Positions 44,114 through 51,954 of a stretch of 64,000 nucleotides of DNA are shown piece after piece. The position numbers and the translations under genes were made by a program. The notes beneath the pieces were generated by a model. It did no database searches. It was not told the DNA's origin and saw nothing but the letters and a program-made list of their open reading frames with translations. The stretch is from Rhizobium sp. JAB6 (GTDB lineage: Bacteria; Pseudomonadota; Alphaproteobacteria; Rhizobiales; Rhizobiaceae). The stretch lies in the NCBI RefSeq assembly GCF_003024605.1, contig NZ_PYJQ01000009.1:434001-498000 (forward strand), in the 5' to 3' direction. Numbering within the stretch: the stretch's first letter is position 1; every line of letters begins with the position of its first letter.

Positions 44114-44899
44114 CTAGCGAAACTCTCCTATCAGGTTTCGGTACTCGTTTTCGGCCCGGCCGTAACAATCACGAGCGAAAGCCTCCAAACCGGCGCGATC
44201 GCGAACCGTTATCAAGCCACGCTCCGACCGGATCAGGCGCCGGCCTTCCAGCGCATGAAAGGCATCGGTAACGGTCGGGCGTCTAACGGCGAGCATTGTG
44301 GCAAGAAACTCATGCGTCAGCGGAATGCAGTCGCCATCCACGCGGTCGTGGCACATCAATATCCAGCGTGCCAGACGCTCCTGAGCGCTATGGTTGGCGT
44401 TCGCGAGCGACGTATAAGCGGATTGGATCAAAAAGGTTTGAACATATTTGCCAATCAGTTCCCGCAGTGTTGGAGTAGTCCGGAGCACTTCCTCCAAAAG
44501 TTCGACCCTTATCCTTTGCCCATGGCCGCTCACCTGCATGAAAATATCGAAAGCGGCCGGCCCGCTATGAAGGATCAGCGAAGCAGGAACCATTCCCTCG
44601 CGGCCGATAATGCCCACCTCGCTGGTTTTGTTTCGAGGCGACCGGGCGACGACCGAAGCGATACCGGAACTCAGAAAATAGCAGAATTCGGTCTTTCTCT
44701 CGAACGACGAAAGCATGTATTTCACGGGTAGCTCCACCGGCTCTAGCGCCGAGACGATCATGGATCGGCTTATCGTATCCATTCTCGAGAGGAGCAGGTT
44801 GCGGGTTAGAATGTCTATCGTCGTGTCCATCTCGATCTCTGCTTCAGGCACCGAACGCCTTGCCACGACGAAAGTTTCAAACCGCAGCGCCGCTTTCAT
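44114..44899 (-). CDS. Crp/Fnr-family transcriptional regulator
   Basis: Up to 261 residues; the ATG at 44830 gives a more usual ~238. The N-terminal cyclic-nucleotide-binding-type barrel (residues ~25-150) lacks the Fnr cysteine cluster. The C-terminal winged helix has L-T-H-E-F-L-A-T-M-L-A-V-R-R-P-T-V-T as the recognition region. Proteins of this subgroup are common in rhizobia and of unknown signal. Its upstream region carries an EcfG-type promoter shared with the divergent oxidoreductase gene. Confidence 0.85.
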   Translation of the reverse strand: MKAALRFETFVVARRSVPEAEIEMDTTIDILTRNLLLSRMDTISRSMIVSALEPVELPVKYMLSSFERKTEFCYFLSSGIASVVARSPRNKTSEVGIIGREGMVPASLILHSGPAAFDIFMQVSGHGQRIRVELLEEVLRTTPTLRELIGKYVQTFLIQSAYTSLANANHSAQERLARWILMCHDRVDGDCIPLTHEFLATMLAVRRPTVTDAFHALEGRRLIRSERGLITVRDRAGLEAFARDCYGRAENEYRNLIGEFR

Positions 44900-44960
44900 C
44901 TGTCATTGCCGAACTCCGCGAGCAACGGACAGCCGATGCCGAGTCCAACTATTTCCATCG

Positions 44961-44987
44961 GGAACATTTGTTTTCACCATGGGTTCC
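44961..44987. promoter_or_regulatory. Two-way EcfG-type promoter (Crp-like regulator / oxidoreductase)
   Basis: GGAAC at 44961-44965 and GTTCC at 44983-44987 are separated by 17 bases. On plus it reads GGAAC-N16-GGTT (32 bases before the ATG at 45017); on minus GGAAC-N16-TGTT (toward the Crp-like gene, 64 or more bases from the start codon options). A single palindromic element could drive both divergent genes. Confidence 0.6.
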
Positions 44988-45016
44988 GTTCGATTGCCAA
45001 GAAGGAGTATCCATCG

Positions 45017-45946
45017 ATGCAAGCCGTGCGAATTCATCGCTTCGGCGGGCCGGACGTCATGCAGCTTGAACGAATCGAGCAGCCGCTCACCGGGGCAAAC
45101 GACCTTGTCATCCGAGTGTTGGCTGCAAGCGTCAATCCGGTGGACGCCAAGATGCGGGAGGGAAAATACCCGGCCGTGACGGAGAAGAACCTCCCCTACG
45201 TGCTCGGCCGTGACGTGAGCGGTGAAATCGTTGCGACGGGACAGTCCGTTTCGAGTTTTCTGGTGGGCGATCGGGTCTTTGCGTTTCTGTCCCCCGAACA
45301 CGGCGGTTACGAGGAGTTCGTGCTCGCAAAATCGAACGAAGTCGCCGCAAAACCCAAATCTCTCGACTTTGTGGAAGCGGCGGCAGTACCGCTGGCGGGT
45401 ACCACCGCATGGCAGGGATTGTTCGTCCACGGCGCCTTAGCCGCGGGCCAGTGGGTTCTCATCCATGGAGGCGCGGGCGGCGTCGGTCACTTCGCCGTTC
45501 AATTCGCAAAAGCTCGTGGCGCGTGGGTGGCAGCCACCGTCTCCGCGGCCGACAAGGATTTCGTCAGCAATTTGGGCGCCGACCAGATCATTGATCATAA
45601 ATCGGAACGTTTCGAGGATATCGTCGAACCGGTGGATCTCGTCTTCGATCTGATTGGAGGAGACGTGCAGCAGCGAAGCTTTTCCGTAGTCAAACGCGGC
45701 GGTGCCCTCATTTCTACATTGACGGAACCGGACAAGCAGCTGGCCGGGGAAAAAGGCATCAAGGCCGGTCGCTACACGGCTGAACCCGATGGCGCCCAGT
45801 TAGCGCAAATCGCGGCATTGATCGACAGCGGCAAAGTGAAGGTCTGCGTGGAGCGTACGTTCCCGCTTGCAGACGCAGCGGCAGCCCAGGCAGCCCTCAA
45901 GGAAGATCATATCCGCGGCAAAATTGTCCTGAAGGTGGCAAACTGA
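45017..45946 (+). CDS. Zinc-independent alcohol dehydrogenase/quinone oxidoreductase-like (MDR family)
   Basis: NADP-dependent medium-chain oxidoreductase, 309 residues from the ATG at 45017, preceded by AAGGAG; a frame to 44906 is open but unlikely. The groES-like opening M-Q-A-V-R-I-H-R-F-G-G-P is followed by N-P-V-D-A-K-M-R-E-G; the nucleotide-binding fold is I-H-G-G-A-G-G-V-G-H-F-A-V-Q-F-A-K near residue 152. No catalytic zinc cysteines are visible, as in quinone oxidoreductases. Behind an EcfG-type promoter, so it probably acts in stress detoxification. Confidence 0.85.
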   Translation: MQAVRIHRFGGPDVMQLERIEQPLTGANDLVIRVLAASVNPVDAKMREGKYPAVTEKNLPYVLGRDVSGEIVATGQSVSSFLVGDRVFAFLSPEHGGYEEFVLAKSNEVAAKPKSLDFVEAAAVPLAGTTAWQGLFVHGALAAGQWVLIHGGAGGVGHFAVQFAKARGAWVAATVSAADKDFVSNLGADQIIDHKSERFEDIVEPVDLVFDLIGGDVQQRSFSVVKRGGALISTLTEPDKQLAGEKGIKAGRYTAEPDGAQLAQIAALIDSGKVKVCVERTFPLADAAAAQAALKEDHIRGKIVLKVAN

Positions 45947-45961
45947 ACCAGGCAGCGCGAC

Positions 45962-46384
45962 CTATCGAGGTCGCCCCGTGGCTGCAAACAGCATTTGAAG
46001 GGCGTGGCAGTATTTTTCCGGGTTCACATTTTTCCGTCCGGTCTGCCAGATATTATCCGCAAGATCGATTTGCTTGACTGAAACAGCCAGAGGATTGATG
46101 GCCAGCCGGTTTATAAAGGCGATCTCCGGCTCGTCCGGCCGCCTCGTCAATGCATCGACGGCCATCAGTACCGGCGATGAAAAGCCTTCCCTTCTCAACC
46201 GCTCGATGCTCCAGCCGGCACCTTTCTCGACGACGTCATGGAGATAAGCGACGATCTTGCCGTCCTCATCCGAAATGAGGCTCGCAACTCGCTCGCAGTG
46301 CTCGAAATAAGGCCCGCCGGTTTTGTCGGTCTGGCCTTCATGTGCGGCAACGGCGATGCGGATGGCTCTATCAAGCGGGTTCAC
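45962..46384 (-). CDS. HD-domain hydrolase (RelA/SpoT-hydrolase-like small protein)
   Basis: A 140-residue metal-dependent phosphohydrolase fold: A-I-R-I-A-V-A-A-H-E-G-Q-T-D-K, Y-F-E-H-C-E-R-V-A and the HD pair in V-A-Y-L-H-D-V-V-E-K, with the last aspartate in V-K-Q-I-D-L-A-D-N. This matches small ppGpp-hydrolase-like HD proteins without synthetase domain. Start GTG at 46384 with GAGAGGA upstream. The substrate may be (p)ppGpp, by family resemblance. No EcfG-type element precedes it. Confidence 0.78.
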   Translation of the reverse strand: MNPLDRAIRIAVAAHEGQTDKTGGPYFEHCERVASLISDEDGKIVAYLHDVVEKGAGWSIERLRREGFSSPVLMAVDALTRRPDEPEIAFINRLAINPLAVSVKQIDLADNIWQTGRKNVNPEKYCHALQMLFAATGRPR

Positions 46385-46433
46385 GATATCCTCTCATAGG
46401 TTTGGAAAGATCGCTGCATGCCGAGGCCCGCTT

Positions 46434-47777
46434 TCACCTATTGGCCGCGGTAATGCGCCAAATGGTATTGCCGACGTCATCCGCAACCAGCAAGGCGCCA
46501 GCTTTGTCGACCGCCAAGCCCACCGGCCGGCCCCTCGCCTGGTTGTTAGCATTCAGAAAGCCCGTGACGACATCCTGCGGCAAGCCCTTCGGTTTGCCGT
46601 CGGCGAACGGCACGAATATGACCTTGTAGCCGTTGAACTTTTGACGATTCCAGCTTCCATGCTCGCCGACGAACGCGCCGCCCCGGTAGGTCTCAGGCAA
46701 ATTGCTTCCGGTGTAGAATGCCATCCCGAGAGGTGCGACATGCGAACTCAGCGCATAGTCCGGTACGATCGCCTTCGCAACGAGATCAGGTCGCTGCGGC
46801 ATGACGCGCGGATCGACATTGCCGCCGAAATAGCTGTAGGGCCAGCCGTAAAATCCGCCCTCCTTGACAGAAGTCATATAGTCGGGAACGAGATTGGGCC
46901 CGAGCTCGTCACGTTCATTGACGACGGCCCATAGGGCATGCGTTTGGGGCTCCCAGGAGAGCCCATTGGGATTTCTGAGCCCATCTGCGAAAATGCGGTG
47001 GCGCCCGCTCGCCCTGTCGACTTCCCATATGGAGGCGCGCCCGGCTTCCGCCTGGATGCCGTTTTCCGTGATATTGCTGTTTGATCCGATCCCGACATAA
47101 AGCAGGGATCCGTCCTCACTCGCCAAAAGGCTCTTCGTCCAATGATGATCGATGGGACCGCCCGGCAGGTCGGTGAGTTTCGTACCGGGTTCGGAAATGC
47201 CGGTCTCCTCGGATTTATAGGGATAGCGTGTGATCTCGTCGGTTTGGGCGACATAGAGATCATTTCCAACCAGAGCGACGCCGAAGGGAGATCTCAGATG
47301 ATCGAGAAAGATGCTCCGCGTCTCCGCAACGCCATCGCCATCGGCGTCGCGAAGCAAGGTTATGCGATTGCTGCCTTCATTGCTGCCGGCTGACGTCGCC
47401 ATCGACTCGATCCAGCCCATGATCAGATCCTTGGGGCGCTTGATCGAAGCGGCCGGCGGAGCGATGGATTCCACCGCAAGCACGTCGCCATTCGGCAATA
47501 CGTAAACCGAACGTGGATGTTTGAGTCCCGTGGCAAACGCAGTCACTTGCAACCCTGGCGCAACGATCGGCTTTTCGCCGCCTTTCCAACCGACGACGTC
47601 TGCGACATGCATCGGCGGTATCAAATACTGCGTCAGTGCCGGCAATGTCGGATTTGGCCCGATCTGGCCGCTTGGATCATCCTCGTTCCGGCTGCATCCG
47701 GGAAGGATGAAGACGGCAGCGCCTAAAAATACCGCAGCCGTGACATGCGCTCGGGGACTCTGTGTCCTAACGCTCAT
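46434..47777 (-). CDS. Sorbosone-dehydrogenase-like (PQQ beta-propeller) lipoprotein
   Basis: A 447-residue secreted protein of the glucose/sorbosone dehydrogenase beta-propeller family. The N-terminus has a lipobox (V-F-I-L-P-G-C-S), so it is anchored in the outer or inner membrane. Blocks H-P-R-S-V-Y-V-L-P-N-G-D-V, L-R-D-A-D-G-D-G, L-A-S-E-D-G-S-L-L-Y-V-G-I-G-S, G-L-R-N-P-N-G-L and G-E-H-G-S-W-N-R are the usual propeller-blade motifs. It overlaps the DUF2231 gene by 11 bases and shares its EcfG-type promoter. Confidence 0.85.
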   Translation of the reverse strand: MSVRTQSPRAHVTAAVFLGAAVFILPGCSRNEDDPSGQIGPNPTLPALTQYLIPPMHVADVVGWKGGEKPIVAPGLQVTAFATGLKHPRSVYVLPNGDVLAVESIAPPAASIKRPKDLIMGWIESMATSAGSNEGSNRITLLRDADGDGVAETRSIFLDHLRSPFGVALVGNDLYVAQTDEITRYPYKSEETGISEPGTKLTDLPGGPIDHHWTKSLLASEDGSLLYVGIGSNSNITENGIQAEAGRASIWEVDRASGRHRIFADGLRNPNGLSWEPQTHALWAVVNERDELGPNLVPDYMTSVKEGGFYGWPYSYFGGNVDPRVMPQRPDLVAKAIVPDYALSSHVAPLGMAFYTGSNLPETYRGGAFVGEHGSWNRQKFNGYKVIFVPFADGKPKGLPQDVVTGFLNANNQARGRPVGLAVDKAGALLVADDVGNTIWRITAANR

Positions 47778-48219
47778 GGCTCACTCCCGCAGTTCTTCGA
47801 TAAAGGAGTGTCCAATTGATCCATGCGGCGACAAGAATGAAGATGACTACGATGGATGAGAGTATCAGTCCTTCAGGAACAACCGACGTCCATGCATCGC
47901 GGCTATGCACAAGCGAATTGAAGACGGACAGGACGAGAATAACAGCGCTGCAGGCGAGATATAAGGTGAGAGGACCTTCTATCGAAATCCGCCTGGCGAA
48001 GAGATCAACGAGCGCTGCAATTGCCGCGAGGATGCCAAATAATATTCCGATGGCAAGGAGCCACGCAGACGCGTCGGCCCACATCATTTCCGCAGTTTTC
48101 CAATAGATGAGATCGGTCGCCAACGCTCCTGTAAAACAAACCGTTGGAAATGGAGTGAATAGCGAGTGAAAGGAACGGTGTGAGACGCGAGCTATCGGCT
48201 GGGGATTTTGATCTGGCAT
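47767..48219 (-). CDS. DUF2231 membrane protein
   Basis: 150 residues with four hydrophobic helices (F-P-T-V-C-F-T-G-A-L-A-T-D-L; W-L-L-A-I-G-I-L-F-G-I-L-A-A-I-A; L-Y-L-A-C-S-A-V-I-L-V-L; I-V-V-I-F-I-L-V-A-A-W-I) and the H-S-L-F-T-P-F-P start that is typical of DUF2231. The ATG at 48219 has a GGAGGG site; the longer frame to 48408 lacks one. It is co-transcribed with the propeller lipoprotein, which suggests a membrane partner for a PQQ-type oxidation. Preceded by an EcfG-type promoter. Confidence 0.85.
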   Translation of the reverse strand: MPDQNPQPIARVSHRSFHSLFTPFPTVCFTGALATDLIYWKTAEMMWADASAWLLAIGILFGILAAIAALVDLFARRISIEGPLTLYLACSAVILVLSVFNSLVHSRDAWTSVVPEGLILSSIVVIFILVAAWINWTLLYRRTAGVSHER

Positions 48220-48255
48220 ATCCGCCCTCCACGCTAGGAGTAGAAGCGCTCCCCG

Positions 48256-48280
48256 AACCTCTTGCAGAGCGTTTTGTTCC
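48256..48280 (-). promoter_or_regulatory. EcfG-type promoter, DUF2231 operon
   Basis: Minus strand GGAAC, 16 bases, GGTT; the -10 end is 36 bases before the ATG at 48219. Position and spacing equal those of the other elements in the region. Confidence 0.65.
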
Positions 48281-48352
48281 CGCAACGACGTCACCTCGCC
48301 CCGCCATGAAGACGGGCAGTGGCGAGGCGAGATTGATACCTGCACCTTCCCC

Positions 48353-48550
48353 CTATTGACCGCCCTTGCGCTTAGGGTCGTGGCCATGATGGCGATCGGG
48401 TTCGCCACCGCCGCCCAAAACCTTGCTGCGGTCGCGACGATCGGCGTCGGCGGACGGCTTGGGAATGTTCAAAGGCGCCTTGGCATTTTCATGGGATGCG
48501 CCCGGGCCGCCCTGGCGAATGCTGGCGGGAGTCTTGGTCGACGTGGACAT
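48353..48550 (-). CDS. Small hydrophilic stress-type protein (65 aa)
   Basis: The ATG at 48550 follows GAGGAGGAG. The product is rich in P, S, K, G and R, without hydrophobic core (M-S-T-S-T-K-T-P-A-S-I-R-Q-G-G-P-G-A-S-H ... K-R-K-G-G-Q), i.e. probably disordered. It lies downstream of two other small genes on the same strand that share one EcfG-type promoter. The function is unknown. Confidence 0.6.
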   Translation of the reverse strand: MSTSTKTPASIRQGGPGASHENAKAPLNIPKPSADADRRDRSKVLGGGGEPDRHHGHDPKRKGGQ

Positions 48551-48560
48551 TGGCTCCTCC

Positions 48561-48743
48561 TCATCGATCCTGTTGATGACCTTGATGACTGGTGTTGATC
48601 CTGCTGTTGCCTTGCTGGCCCATTTTATCCGGATCGCGTGCAACATCGGGTTTGTGCGGATCGGCAACAGACGGCTTGGAATGATCTCCAACTCCCTTGT
48701 CGCTTCGATTGTCAGCGGGAACCGGTGGCAGTTTGCTGTTCAT
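48561..48743 (-). CDS. Small hydrophilic stress-type protein (60 aa)
   Basis: The ATG at 48743 follows ACAGGAGGAAGCC. The product is highly polar (M-N-S-K-L-P-P-V-P-A-D-N-R-S-D-K-G-V-G ... H-Q-G-H-Q-Q-D-R), similar in style to the next small gene ten bases downstream. Both ribosome binding sites are strong, which makes translation credible. Probably an intrinsically disordered stress protein. Confidence 0.6.
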   Translation of the reverse strand: MNSKLPPVPADNRSDKGVGDHSKPSVADPHKPDVARDPDKMGQQGNSRINTSHQGHQQDR

Positions 48744-48841
48744 GGCTTCCTCCTGTCATGGCGTTGGCCGAGACCTTGCGAAAATATCTGCGATGCCGGG
48801 CAGCAAGGTACCCGGGTTGCCCGCAAGCCGGATTGCAGCTT

Positions 48842-48997
48842 TCATTGGCTGCCAGTCGACGCAGTACCCGTAGCCGGCGGGGCGGGTTCGCCCGGATGAA
48901 ACTCGAACGCAAAATAGACTGCGATGCAGCAGGCGATAATGAAAATCGTCGCTACGAAAATCATCATGCGGTGACGTGCTTGCGGGTTACGATCCAT
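48842..48997 (-). CDS. Small single-pass membrane protein (51 aa)
   Basis: An ATG at 48997 with AAGAGG upstream opens a 51-codon frame ending in TGA at 48842. The product is M-D-R-N-P-Q-A-R-H-R-M-M, one helix (I-F-V-A-T-I-F-I-I-A-C-C-I-A-V-Y-F-A-F), and a proline-rich tail. It is the first gene after an EcfG-type promoter at 49070-49094 and is followed by two small hydrophilic-protein genes. Confidence 0.6.
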   Translation of the reverse strand: MDRNPQARHRMMIFVATIFIIACCIAVYFAFEFHPGEPAPPATGTASTGSQ

Positions 48998-49069
48998 TTT
49001 GCCTCTTGCGAGTGTTGCGATCGCGCCATCAGGCGCGGCTTCCCGGAATAGCGTGCGGACGAATATTCA

Positions 49070-49094
49070 AACCCTCTGCCATTCCGAATGTTCC
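49070..49094 (-). promoter_or_regulatory. EcfG-type promoter, small-protein cluster
   Basis: Minus strand GGAAC, 16 bases, GGTT; its -10 end is 72 bases before the ATG of the 51-aa membrane protein. Confidence 0.65.
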
Positions 49095-49134
49095 GAAACC
49101 AGCGACGGCCGGCAGTTATATATCCTGTCGGCCG

Positions 49135-49992
49135 CTATAAGATCGGCTTGCCGCCTGTGACTGCGACCGTGGTGCCGGACACATAGCTGGAGAGCGGATC
49201 GGCGAGCATGACATAGGTAGTTGCGAGCTCGGCCGGCTGACCGGGACGCTTCATTGGTACTTGCTTGCCGAAGTTCTGGACAGCCTCCGCCGGCATCGTG
49301 GACGGGATCAACGGCGTCCAGATCGGTCCGGGAGCAACGGCATTGGCACGAATGCCTTTGTCGGCGAGCAGCTGCGCCAGACCGGCCGTGAAGTTCTGAA
49401 TAGCACCCTTCGTCGTTGCATAGGCAAGAAGGGTCGGATTGGGACTATCGGAATTGATCGAAGCCGTATTGATGATGGCACTCCCAGGCTTCATGTGGGG
49501 AACCGCTGCCTTGGTCAGATAGAACATGGCATGGATGTTGACCTTGAATGTCGTCTCCCATTCCTGGTCGCTGATATCGCCGATTTCGTGAAAGCTCGCC
49601 TGGTGCGCGGCGTTGTTGACGAGGATGTCGATCCCGCCAAGCTCCCCCGCCGCTTTTTCGACGATCATTCGGCAATGTTCCGGATCCTGAATATCGCCGG
49701 GGACGAGGACCGCCTTTCGCCCTGCTTCTTCTATCCAGCGCTTGGTCTCCTGGGCATCCTCTTCTTCCTTCAAAAAGGAAATCAGGATGTCGGCGCCTTC
49801 CCGCGCAAAAGCGATGGCAACGGCGCGGCCGATACCGCTGTCGCCGCCCGTGATGATCGCCTTTTTGCCCGTAAGCTTACCGGATCCGCGATAGCTCTCC
49901 TCGCCATGATCCGGCACCGGCCGCATTGCGGCCGTATAGCCCGGCATTGCCTGTTGCTGCGCTGGAAATGGAGGCTTCGGATGCGTAACCAT
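49135..49992 (-). CDS. SDR-family oxidoreductase (stress-type, YhdF/YdaD-like)
   Basis: Short-chain dehydrogenase/reductase of 285 residues from the ATG at 49992 (AGGAGAACG upstream; the frame to 50109 is not supported). The cofactor motif is I-T-G-G-D-S-G-I-G-R-A-V-A-I near residue 50, with the N-N-A motif in L-V-N-N-A-A-H-Q, and the catalytic Y-A-T-T-K near residue 195. The long N-terminal tail (F-P-A-Q-Q-Q-A-M-P-G) is typical of the general-stress SDR group. An EcfG-type promoter lies 34 bases upstream. Confidence 0.9.
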   Translation of the reverse strand: MVTHPKPPFPAQQQAMPGYTAAMRPVPDHGEESYRGSGKLTGKKAIITGGDSGIGRAVAIAFAREGADILISFLKEEEDAQETKRWIEEAGRKAVLVPGDIQDPEHCRMIVEKAAGELGGIDILVNNAAHQASFHEIGDISDQEWETTFKVNIHAMFYLTKAAVPHMKPGSAIINTASINSDSPNPTLLAYATTKGAIQNFTAGLAQLLADKGIRANAVAPGPIWTPLIPSTMPAEAVQNFGKQVPMKRPGQPAELATTYVMLADPLSSYVSGTTVAVTGGKPIL

Positions 49993-50344
49993 GACGTTCT
50001 CCTGTCCTGATGATGTCTGCGTCTCGAACCCTCTTTGGAGATTATGGTTCCCGAACAACAACAGGCGATGAGGGCAAGCTGGCCTTAATTGCCGCCTCGT
50101 ACGGAACATTCCGGATCACAGAAGGTTCGATGCGCGACTTCGGTACAGGAAGCGCGATCGCTGCCGCACCGAAGTAGTATTGGGATAGAGACTCCGGAAT
50201 TCGCATGCTCGCGAGGAAGAACCTCACCCGTCATGTCGCCGGTTCAGCCTCCCGTCCGGCGACAAGCAACACCTGCCCACCCCGTTGGTCGGCAGGTGTT
50301 GTTTCTCATAGTTTCCAGGAAGAGCGATATTCAAGATTTCTCTT
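49993..50344. other. Intergenic region with an EcfG promoter and two hairpins
   Basis: 352 bases. It carries the EcfG-type promoter of the SDR gene, a CGCCGG/CCGGCG stem (50239-50262) and a perfect 11-bp stem CAACACCTGCC/GGCAGGTGTTG (50268-50302) with a 13-base loop. The hairpins lie downstream of the topoisomerase gene and may end or protect its transcript. No ORF is supported. Confidence 0.55.
50027..50051 (-). promoter_or_regulatory. EcfG-type promoter, SDR gene
   Basis: Minus strand GGAAC, 16 bases, GGTT, -10 end 34 bases before the ATG at 49992. Confidence 0.65.
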
Positions 50345-51430
50345 TTACTGGGAAGTTTCCCGCGTCTGAGCGCGCCTCTTGAGCCATCGCTGAACGCGGA
50401 TCTCCTCCAAGTCCATCCATTCCAGAAACCGTTTACTGCTGGTCCGGATCTTGAGGACGTCGGCGAGCACCCCTGCCCTGAAATCCTCGAAAACCGCCGG
50501 ATGGACGTAAGAAGACTTGCAGACCGAGCGGGTGTTCACGAGGCGTGATGCTATAGGGTCGATCACGCTGTTGATTTGGCGGGCGATCGCCCTCTCGGTT
50601 TTCTCGACCTCAAGCGGTGCCAGGGCGGACACCGCCATGCAGGTCGCGCCCCAGGTCCTGAACTGACGCGAGCTGAAGTCGCCTCCAGCCGTTTCCTGGA
50701 TGTAAGCATTCACGTCCTCGGAGGAGACCTGGCGGCATCCGCTGTCATCGCAGACATATTTGAACAGTTGCTGTCCCGGAAGTTCCTGCAGGCGACGCAC
50801 AATGTTGGCGATGCGGCGGTCATAGTGAACGAGGTTCCATTCCTTGCCGGATTTGCCGGTGAACCGAAACTTGACGCTTCCACCCTCCACTTGCACGTGC
50901 CGATTCCTGAGCGTGGTCAAGCCGTAGGATCGGTTCATTTCCGCATAGGCTGCGTTACCCACGCGAATGTAGAGGTTGTCCAGCATCCAGACCACGGTCG
51001 CTAGTGCCTTTTCCATGGTCAAACCTCGCGAGCGCAAATCTCCATCGACCCGCTGCCGAATGTCCGGCAGGCGGTCTGCAAAAGCGACGAGGCGATCGAA
51101 TTTTGCACGCTCCCGTTCGGATTGCCAATCGGGATGATAGCGGTATTGTTTACGGCCGCGAGCATCCGTTCCAATGGCCTGAAGGTGAGAAAGAGGATTG
51201 GTGGAGATTACCACGTTCGTATAGGCCGGCGGAATTGCCAATGCGTTCAGTCGATCGGTTTCCGAAGGCTCCGTGATCCGCTGTCCCGTGGGCGAGTAGT
51301 AGAGGAAACCGTTCTTTCCTTGCTTTCGGGTAATTCCAACACTGAGGCCGGGAGTGTAGATCAATCCGGAGGTAAGCTTGGCCTCTGCGGCAGCCGCGGC
51401 AACGCTGACTTTGGGGAGCATCTGGTTCAT
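50345..51430 (-). CDS. DNA topoisomerase IB
   Basis: Poxvirus-type IB topoisomerase that relaxes DNA through a 3'-phosphotyrosine; 361 residues. Seen are I-P-P-A-Y-T-N-V near residue 72, the R-Y-H-P-D-W block near 97, the R-N-R-H-V-Q-V catalytic-region start, K-F-R-F-T-G-K-S-G, and the C-terminal S-S-Y-V-H-P-A-V-F with the active tyrosine. Such enzymes are widespread in alphaproteobacteria and often stress-regulated. The EcfG-type element ends only 8 bases before the ATG, so the transcript could be leaderless or start at an internal ATG (51421). Confidence 0.9.
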   Translation of the reverse strand: MNQMLPKVSVAAAAAEAKLTSGLIYTPGLSVGITRKQGKNGFLYYSPTGQRITEPSETDRLNALAIPPAYTNVVISTNPLSHLQAIGTDARGRKQYRYHPDWQSERERAKFDRLVAFADRLPDIRQRVDGDLRSRGLTMEKALATVVWMLDNLYIRVGNAAYAEMNRSYGLTTLRNRHVQVEGGSVKFRFTGKSGKEWNLVHYDRRIANIVRRLQELPGQQLFKYVCDDSGCRQVSSEDVNAYIQETAGGDFSSRQFRTWGATCMAVSALAPLEVEKTERAIARQINSVIDPIASRLVNTRSVCKSSYVHPAVFEDFRAGVLADVLKIRTSSKRFLEWMDLEEIRVQRWLKRRAQTRETSQ

Positions 51431-51438
51431 GTCCGCAT

Positions 51439-51463
51439 AACTCCGCCTGAGCGTGCCGGTTCC
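51439..51463 (-). promoter_or_regulatory. EcfG-type promoter, topoisomerase IB
   Basis: Minus strand GGAAC, 16 bases, AGTT; -10 end 8 bases from the start codon, unusually close compared with the other elements. Confidence 0.5.
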
Positions 51464-51569
51464 ATCGCGCTGACGCAGATGATCTTTTTACAGCTGAGGA
51501 GCCCGCGCGGTGCGGCTGAAGCTTTCATTCCGGACACGTTGCCTGCCGCGCATCTTGTGCCGCGGCACG

Positions 51570-51609
51570 CATTCCTCTTGCGCGAGATGCATTCCTCTTG
51601 CGCGAGATG
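51570..51609. repeat. Tandem duplication of a 20-base unit
   Basis: CATTCCTCTTGCGCGAGATG occurs twice without gap (51570-51589, 51590-51609). No ORF depends on it; it looks like a recent slippage duplication. Confidence 0.9.
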
Positions 51610-51673
51610 AGGAGTATGCCGATTTCTCTCCCGACGGTATGAAAAGCCAGACGGCATCGGCAGGTGCGGACTC

Positions 51674-51698
51674 GGAACAATAGGCTTGGTCGCCGGTT
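51674..51698 (+). promoter_or_regulatory. EcfG-type promoter, 67-aa protein
   Basis: GGAAC, 16 bases, GGTT; 52 bases before the ATG at 51751. Confidence 0.65.
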
Positions 51699-51750
51699 CG
51701 ATGACAGACGCGACATCGTTGCGAGTATCAACACCCCACGGAGACCAGCC

Positions 51751-51954
51751 ATGAAACATCAACAACCCCAGGATGGCGCACCAGGAACGACGGATCAGTC
51801 ACCGAGATGGGAAGGACCAAGCGGATCGAAGCCTGCCGGTTACCTGCCGGCAAAGGACGGTGGAGAGAAGGCCCGAGATGCGCATGGCGAAAACATTGAT
51901 CATCCCCGCAAGCGCCGAGTTTCCGACGCGCTGAAGCAGAAGGGCGATGATTAA
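51751..51954 (+). CDS. Small hydrophilic protein (67 aa)
   Basis: ATG at 51751 with GGAG eight bases upstream. The product (M-K-H-Q-Q-P-Q-D-G-A-P-G-T-T-D ... K-R-R-V-S-D-A-L-K-Q-K-G-D-D) is polar, glycine/proline-rich, without hydrophobic segment, so likely disordered; composition resembles other EcfG-dependent small proteins here. Function unknown. Confidence 0.65.
   Translation: MKHQQPQDGAPGTTDQSPRWEGPSGSKPAGYLPAKDGGEKARDAHGENIDHPRKRRVSDALKQKGDD

Larger units (their letters stand above)
51431..51750. other. Divergent region between topoisomerase and a 67-aa gene
   Basis: 320 bases with two EcfG-type promoters in opposite directions (51439-51463 minus, 51674-51698 plus). Between them lies a 20-base tandem duplication (51570-51609). 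I see no other gene. Confidence 0.6.
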
